DNA from: Manihot esculenta
Taxonomy: Eukaryota; Streptophyta; Magnoliopsida; Malpighiales; Euphorbiaceae
Direction of reading: 5' to 3'
NCBI RefSeq assembly: GCF_001659605.2
Contig: NC_035177.2
Coordinates: forward strand, 33,868,136 to 33,932,135
DNA length: 64,000 bases
The position numbers were made by a program, and so were the translations under genes. Numbering within the stretch: position 1 is the stretch's first letter; the number at the start of each line of letters is the position of its first letter. The notes under the pieces were generated by a model. It worked only from the letters and a program-made list of their open reading frames with translations. It was not told where the DNA came from and ran no database searches. Positions 58,321-64,000 of the stretch are shown here, one piece after another.

Positions 58321-61300
58321 ATGGCAGATAACCAAGAGGCGCGACTTGCTGCGATTGAGGCATCCTTGGCAGAATTGAGGGAGATGATCGGACAGCTGAC
58401 CCTGCAGCAGGGAATCCACCAACCCGCCGCCGCCGCACATCCCTATGTGGCTGCCAATCCTGTAGCCGCCATTCCTATGGCCGCCAATCCTGTGGCCGCC
58501 ATTCCTGTGGCCGCCAATCCTATGCCTGCAAATCCCCAACAGTACTATCAGGAAGGTTACAGGATCAAGGTAGACCTTCAAAACTTTTCTGGTTCGTTAA
58601 ATATTGAATCTGTTCTTGATTGGCTGGCAGAGGTTGAACGCTTCTTTGAAATTATGAACGTGGAAGAGGAGCGCAAGGTTCCAATTGTGGCCTATAAGTT
58701 GAAAGGGGGAGTAGCAGCCTGGTGGAATTCGATTCAAAACGAACGCTATCGGAAGAGGCTGGAGCCCATACGAAACTGGGTGCTGATGAAGCAGATGTTT
58801 GAACAACGGTTCTTGCCTAACGATCACGCCCAGGTCTTATATAACCGGTATCATGACTGTGTACAAGGGAACCGAAGGGTGGATGAGTATACAGAGGAGT
58901 TTTTAAGGTTGCAGGCGAGATGTGAAAACTGTGAGAATGAGGCCCAACAGGTTGCTCATTATCAGAGGGGACTGAATCACGAAATTCATTGTATGATGGG
59001 AGTAGCAGCGATTTTCACCTTGGCAGACGCTATTGAGATGGAAGAAAGGGCAGAAGAGCATGTTGATTGGCAGCCACGACAGCAGCAGTACAACCGAAGT
59101 TTCAATTACAGAAATTCTGGTTCAACAGGGATGCAGCAATATAAAGGCAACTACAGCGGGCAGCCTTCTAAGGTTATAAACTCTGGCAACTCTCCGAATA
59201 CCATGGAAGAAAGGAGAGACAGTAAGGGCAAGGCAGTCACTATTACAACAGACAAAGGAGGCAGAACCAATCCTTATTAGAAGCTAACGGGAGACATATG
59301 TCACCGGTGCAGGCAATCTGGTTATCGATCGAATAATTGTTCAGAACGTAGAGGAGTTAATACTGACCGCCGGCAGGTTAATATAGTTGAGCAGGTGGCT
59401 GAAACTGACGAGGAAGAGGATGACGATGACGGATCTATTGCTGGTTCTGAAGATGGAGAGGTCACTTATGTGGTGAAAAAGATCTTATGCTCAACAAAAC
59501 AAGAGGACGAGACACAAAGGAGGAAGATTTTCCAGGCAAAGTGTCGAGTAGGAGAGGCAATTTGCAGGCTAATTATAGATAGCTGCAGTTGTGAGAATCT
59601 GATAGCTAAGCAGTTGGTGAAAAAATTACAGTTGCCTACACAGCCTCACCTCTCACCATACAAAGTCGGATGGATTAAGGAAGGACCGACAATTGAGGTC
59701 AACAGAATCTGCAGCGTGCCTATCTCAATTAGTAAATCTTATACTGAACATGTTAATTGTGATGTTGTAGATATGGATTGCTGTGGTATTTTGCTAGGTC
59801 GCCCATGGCAATTCGACGTTGATGCTTTGCATAAAGGGAAGGAGAATTCATACATGTTCACGTGGAATCAAAAGAAGATTACTATCTTGCCTTCTGGTTC
59901 TGCGAAACATTCTAAGGTGGAAGGGAAGCATACTGTTGCTGTTTCTACGGGAGTGCAGAAGCTATCAGGCGCAGTTGAGAAATCTGAAGGCACACTAGCT
60001 TTATTGGTGAGAGCAAAAGGTACAATGGAGGATGCACTATCTTTGCCACCGCCCGTTAAAGAGTTGTTGAAGGAGTTTCCTAAGATAGTGGAGGAATCAT
60101 CCGAGCTTCCACCCCTGCGTGATATCCAACATCAGAATGATCTCATTCCTGGATCAAAATTACCGAATCTGCCTCATTACAAGATGAGTCCAAAGGAGAG
60201 TGAAATCCTCCAAGAACAGGTGGAAGAATTACTGAAGAAGGGGCATATTCAGGAGAGCATTAGCCCCTACGGAGTACCTGCCCTATTAGTTCCAAAGAAA
60301 GATGGGACTTGGAGAATGTGCGTGGATAGCAGGGCCATCAATAAAATTACAGTTCAATATCGATTTCATATCCCACGATTGGATGACATGCTGGATCAGC
60401 TATCCGGGGCTAAAGTCTTTTCTAAAATCGACCTCAAAAGTGGCTATTACCAAGTTCGGATCAAGGAGGGAGATGAATGGAAGACTGCCTTCAAGACTAA
60501 GGAAGGCTTGTATGAGTGGCTGGTTATGCCCTTTGGTTTAACAAATACACCTAGCACTTTTATGCGACTCATGAACCAGGTTTTGCGTCCTTTCTTACGC
60601 AAATTTGTGGTTGTTTATTTTGATGACATTTTGATATTTAGTCGCAGTGAGGAAGAACATCTACAGCATCTCCGTCAAGTCATGACGGCCTTACAAGAAA
60701 GTGAGCTGATTATTAATCTTAAGAAGTGCATCTATATGACGGAGCGCGTTCTGTTCTTGGGATTCGTTGTTAGTGCAGAAGGGATACATGTTGATAAGAT
60801 GAAGGTAGAAGCAATACGGAATTGGCCCATCCCCAAAACTATTTCTGAAGTTCGCAGCTTTCATGGCCTTGCCACTTTCTACCGACGGTTTATCAGAAAT
60901 TTCAGCAGCACCGTTGCCCCTGTCACAGATTGCTTGAAGAAAGAGAGAGTGCAGAAATTTGCATGGACTGAAGCTGCCAACAAGAGCTTTGAAGAGATTA
61001 AAGATAAGCTTACTTCTGCCCCTATTCTTGCTCTACCTGATTTTGATAAACTGTTTGAGATTGAATGTGATGCTTGTGGAGTTGGGATTGGAGGAGTATT
61101 GTCATAGTCTAAAAGGCCTATTGCCTTTTTTAGTAAGAAACTGAATGAAGCTAGAAAGAAGTGGTCTACTTATGAGCAGGAACTATATGCAGTATTCCGG
61201 GCTTTTAAAACTTGGGAGCAGTATTTGATGGGACGAGAATTTATTATTCACACAGATCATCAGTCTCTGATCCATTTTAAAACTCAAAAACATGTGAATA

Positions 61301-62733
61301 AGATGCATGCCCGATGGGCAGCTTACTTTGGAGCCTTTCATTATGTCATCAAATATAAGGCTGGCCATAGTAATAAGGTGGCAGATGCTTTGAGTAGGAG
61401 GGCTGCTCTATTGATTACAGTTAATCAGGAGGTTGTAGGTTTTGAATTCTTGAAGGATTTGTATGCTACAGATGATGATTTTGCTGATATATGGGCTAGA
61501 GTCCAGACTCACCAGCCTACTGATGGGTTCTTGATACATGATGACTTTCTTTTTAAGGAGAACAGGTTATGCATCCCTCGATCTTCCTTGCGGAAAAAGT
61601 TGGTTCGCGAGATCCATGGAGGAGGTTTGAGTGGTCATTTGGGGCGTGACAAGACTATTGCTGGGTTGGAGGAGCATTTTTACTGGCCTCAATTAAAAAA
61701 AGATACAGGTCGGATGGTTCAGAAGTGCCCAGTGTATCAAACTCAGAAGAGACATTCGCAGAATACAGGCTTATATACTCCACTGCCTATTCCAGCCCAT
61801 CTTTGGGAGGACTTGTCTATGGATTTTGTTCTTGGTCTTCCACGTACTCAACGTGGATCTGATTCCATTTTTGTTGTTGTTGACAGGTTCTCTAAAATGG
61901 CGCATTTCATTCCTTGTAAGAAAACTAATGATGCTTCTCATGTAGCAAAACTGTTTTTCCAGGAGATTGTTCGCTTACATGGTGTCCCCAAGGCCATTAC
62001 TTCTGACAGAGATGTGAAGTTTCTAGCTCACTTCTGGGTGACTTTATAGAAACGTTTTGGGACTGAACTTCGATACAGCAGTGCTGCCCATCCCCAAACT
62101 GATGGACAAACTGAAGTCGTGAACCGAAAGCTTGGCAATCTTTTACGCTGCATCTGCAGTAACAAGAAAACTGCTTGGGATCTTGCTCTTGTCCAAGTAG
62201 AATTTGCTTACAATAGTGCGATTCACAGCTCCACAAATATGTCACCGTTTGCTATTGTGTACAGGAAAGTCCATGCGCATACAATTGATCTTATCGCACT
62301 TCCCACAGGTTATCACAACAGTCTTGCAGCAAGCAACCTGGCAAAGTAGCAGGTGGATATTTTCAAGCAAGTACAACAATGCCTTACGGAAGCCAATGAT
62401 AAATATAAAGCTACAGCTAATAAACATAGGCGTTTCAAATCCTTCAATGTCGGTGATCAAGTTATGGTGTATTTACGCAAGGAACGTGGTGGAGGACAGA
62501 AAAAGCTGGATGCCAAGAAGATTAGTCCATTCCGGATCATTCAGAAGATTAATGACAATGCCTATATTCTTGACCTCCCACATGAGATGAAAATTTCCAA
62601 GACGTTTAACGTGGCGGATCTATTTCAGTACTATTCTGCTGAAGACAACTCAAGGTCGAGTTCTTTACAAGTGGAATGGAATGATATGGAGCAGTTAGTC
62701 TTGAACTTTATGGCAGACTTGGACCGGACCTAA
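58321..62733 (+). pseudogene. Gag-Pol of element E, one frame with four TAG stops
   Basis: The ATG at 58321 starts MADNQEARLAAIEASLAEL. A proline/alanine repeat (NPVAAIP units) and the gag domain follow. After TAG at 59278-59280 the same frame shows a degenerate zinc knuckle ([15 protein letters not shown] for H) and a protease-like region ([14 protein letters not shown]). RT has [12 protein letters not shown] (FDDI) and RNase H starts [18 protein letters not shown] lies at 61105-61107, and RNase H continues ([15 protein letters not shown]). The integrase zinc region ([20 protein letters not shown]) and core follow: [19 protein letters not shown] at 62047, then TDGQTEVVNR. A fourth TAG is at 62347. 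The ORF ends at 62731-62733, inside the 3' LTR. No frameshift is visible in about 1,470 codons. Confidence 0.9.
62671..62681 (+). other. Polypurine tract of element E (within coding sequence)
   Basis: GTGGAATGGAA precedes the LTR start at 62682 and also encodes part of the Pol C-terminus. Confidence 0.6.
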
Positions 62734-63033
62734 CTTTTGTATTTTAATTATTATTTTTGAATATTTTGGAAATTTTCATAATTTTGCACATTAGGGTTTT
62801 GTTTCTATTATAAATAGCCTCCCTTGGCTATTAGGATATTTTGGGTATTTTTATAATTTTGCACATTTGGGTTTTGTTTCTATTATAAATAGCCTCCCTT
62901 GGCTATTAGAAAGACTTTTCAATCTTAAGGAATTTCAAGACTTTTAGTCTTTCATTCTATATTTTCTCTTATTTCGTCTTAGCCAAACGATATTGGTTGA
63001 AACTCCTGACGGAGTCTAAATAGTCCTTTATCA
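62682..63033 (+). repeat. 3' LTR of element E
   Basis: 352 bp, TGATATGGAG to TTTATCA, with the same duplicated TATA module as the 5' LTR. Its first 52 bases encode the last residues of Pol and the stop codon. Confidence 0.93.
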
Positions 63034-64000
63034 ATATGTTTATCCTATTTTATTTTATTTATGAGAAAATGTAGATTTTTTTTTTTATGATAGTTTAGAG
63101 GAAATGTATATTTTTTTATGATAGTATTAAGATGTACGGTATCTAATACAATATGCATTTTTACTTTCAAAATGCCTCTTATTATGATTGTGATTGTGGT
63201 TTTATAAGAATTTTGGCTTTTTATGTTTTATGCTACACTTTAATTATATTTTTATGGTGGATTCATGTTTTATTTGTTTTTTTTGAAATTCTTTTTTCTT
63301 TTGTGATGACATTATAAGATGATGTATAGCATGATTTTTTTAATTTTTATATCGATAATGTCTTAAGTTTTTTTTTTTTCATTTAGCATGCCTTATTTTA
63401 AGTTAGTCATATTTTGAAAATATATATCGATCCCTATTTTATTAATAAAATTTATAACATAATAAAAATTTTAATTTATTTATCACATTTAATTTAATGA
63501 ATATCTGTTTTTATAGGCAACGTTACTAAATGGATCCCTCAAATTTTAGATGCACCGTATATTTAAAATTTAAATTTGAAACCATCGATTACAATAAAAG
63601 GAATCTGTATCTTCCTATTTCATTTTGTAGATATTTAATTCATCAATTTTTTAATTAAATAGAGTTGGTAAGTATTATTTAAAATCATGTAAAATTTAAT
63701 TTTTTAAAATAAAAGTTTTTTAAATTAAAAAATACTAAAATTTTCATTCTAAACAATAAATTTTAAAACAAAAAATTTTAATTAAATTAAATTTTTATAA
63801 AATTTTTTATTCCAAATAACGGTTATATAAAAATCTCGCACCCTGAAGGATAATAAATCATAAACTTAGCCAATCATGGATCTGCATTTTGCCACTTTTC
63901 CTAGTGAAAACAAACTTACACTCCCTGAATGGTTGGTAATTTACATAAATAATATATTAATTTAGAGATTATATTAGCAAAGATTTTATTTTGTAATATA
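63034..64000. other. AT-rich intergenic DNA, no gene seen
   Basis: After the target duplication the sequence is AT-rich, with T and A runs and no supported coding or repeat feature. Confidence 0.5.

Larger units (their letters stand above)
57942..63033 (+). mobile_element. Complete CRM-like chromovirus E, TSD ATATG
   Basis: Full-length element of 5092 bp between identical pentamers ATATG (57937-57941 and 63034-63038). It has 353/352-bp LTRs, a tRNA-iMet primer site and a single gag-pol frame from 58321 to 62733. It is unrelated to the long-LTR family at the nucleotide level. The RT-to-integrase sequence and the pol frame running into the 3' LTR fit the CRM (centromeric) clade of plant chromoviruses; the clade call is by family knowledge. 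The LTRs differ at about 16 positions (4-5%), and four TAG codons interrupt the frame. Confidence 0.93.

Overview
The window is transposon-packed nuclear DNA from a flowering plant, almost certainly a eudicot. The evidence is Ty3/gypsy chromoviruses primed by initiator tRNA-Met, a plant-type hAT element with spliced coding blocks, a plant LINE remnant, a MULE-like element, a tRNA-type SINE and long AT-rich intergenic DNA. A Euphorbiaceae source is only a weak impression. I see no intact cellular gene, rRNA or tRNA gene, CRISPR array or bacterial feature.

Left block (1-22777): a nest of one long-LTR chromovirus family, Tekay/Del-like by its C-terminal chromodomain, with LTRs of about 2.1-2.3 kb and frequent GC-rich 13-bp palindromes. 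Element A (1-4093) ends in a 3' LTR and abuts a truncated minus-strand LTR, B (4094-5332). Host element C (5333-22777) is interrupted by a minus-strand LTR (5489-7643) and by a complete element, C-nested (9356-19101). C-nested is flanked by the 5-bp target duplication TATCT and splits C between RNase H and integrase. C itself ends inside a LINE remnant (22778-23262).

Centre (23262-39378): AT-rich DNA with decayed small elements. These include foldback repeats, two copies of an AT-rich repeat, a possible CACTA remnant, a MULE-like element with long TIRs and a 9-bp TSD (33176-34336), a 97-bp SINE with a perfect 14-bp TSD, two tiny poly(A) stubs with TSDs, microsatellites, an LTR-like remnant and a diverged tandem duplication.

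Right block: complete element D (39379-49403, TSD TATAA) has LTRs about 99% identical by my hand count. It carries only two visible coding lesions. A dead hAT transposon (49699-54988, 8-bp TSD TAATAAAA) contains a 1.46-kb solo LTR of another family (TSD GACTA). Then come a foldback element, an ancient piece of the Tekay-family LTR (55960-57210), a MITE and a complete CRM-like chromovirus E (57942-63033, TSD ATATG). E has 353-bp LTRs and a pol frame that ends inside the 3' LTR.

The most unusual structure is in the Tekay-family promoter. Two 13-bp palindromes containing a GCC-box core start at -88 and -68 relative to the TATA box in six of eight LTR copies. A seventh keeps only the -68 site and the eighth is shifted by 1-2 bp.
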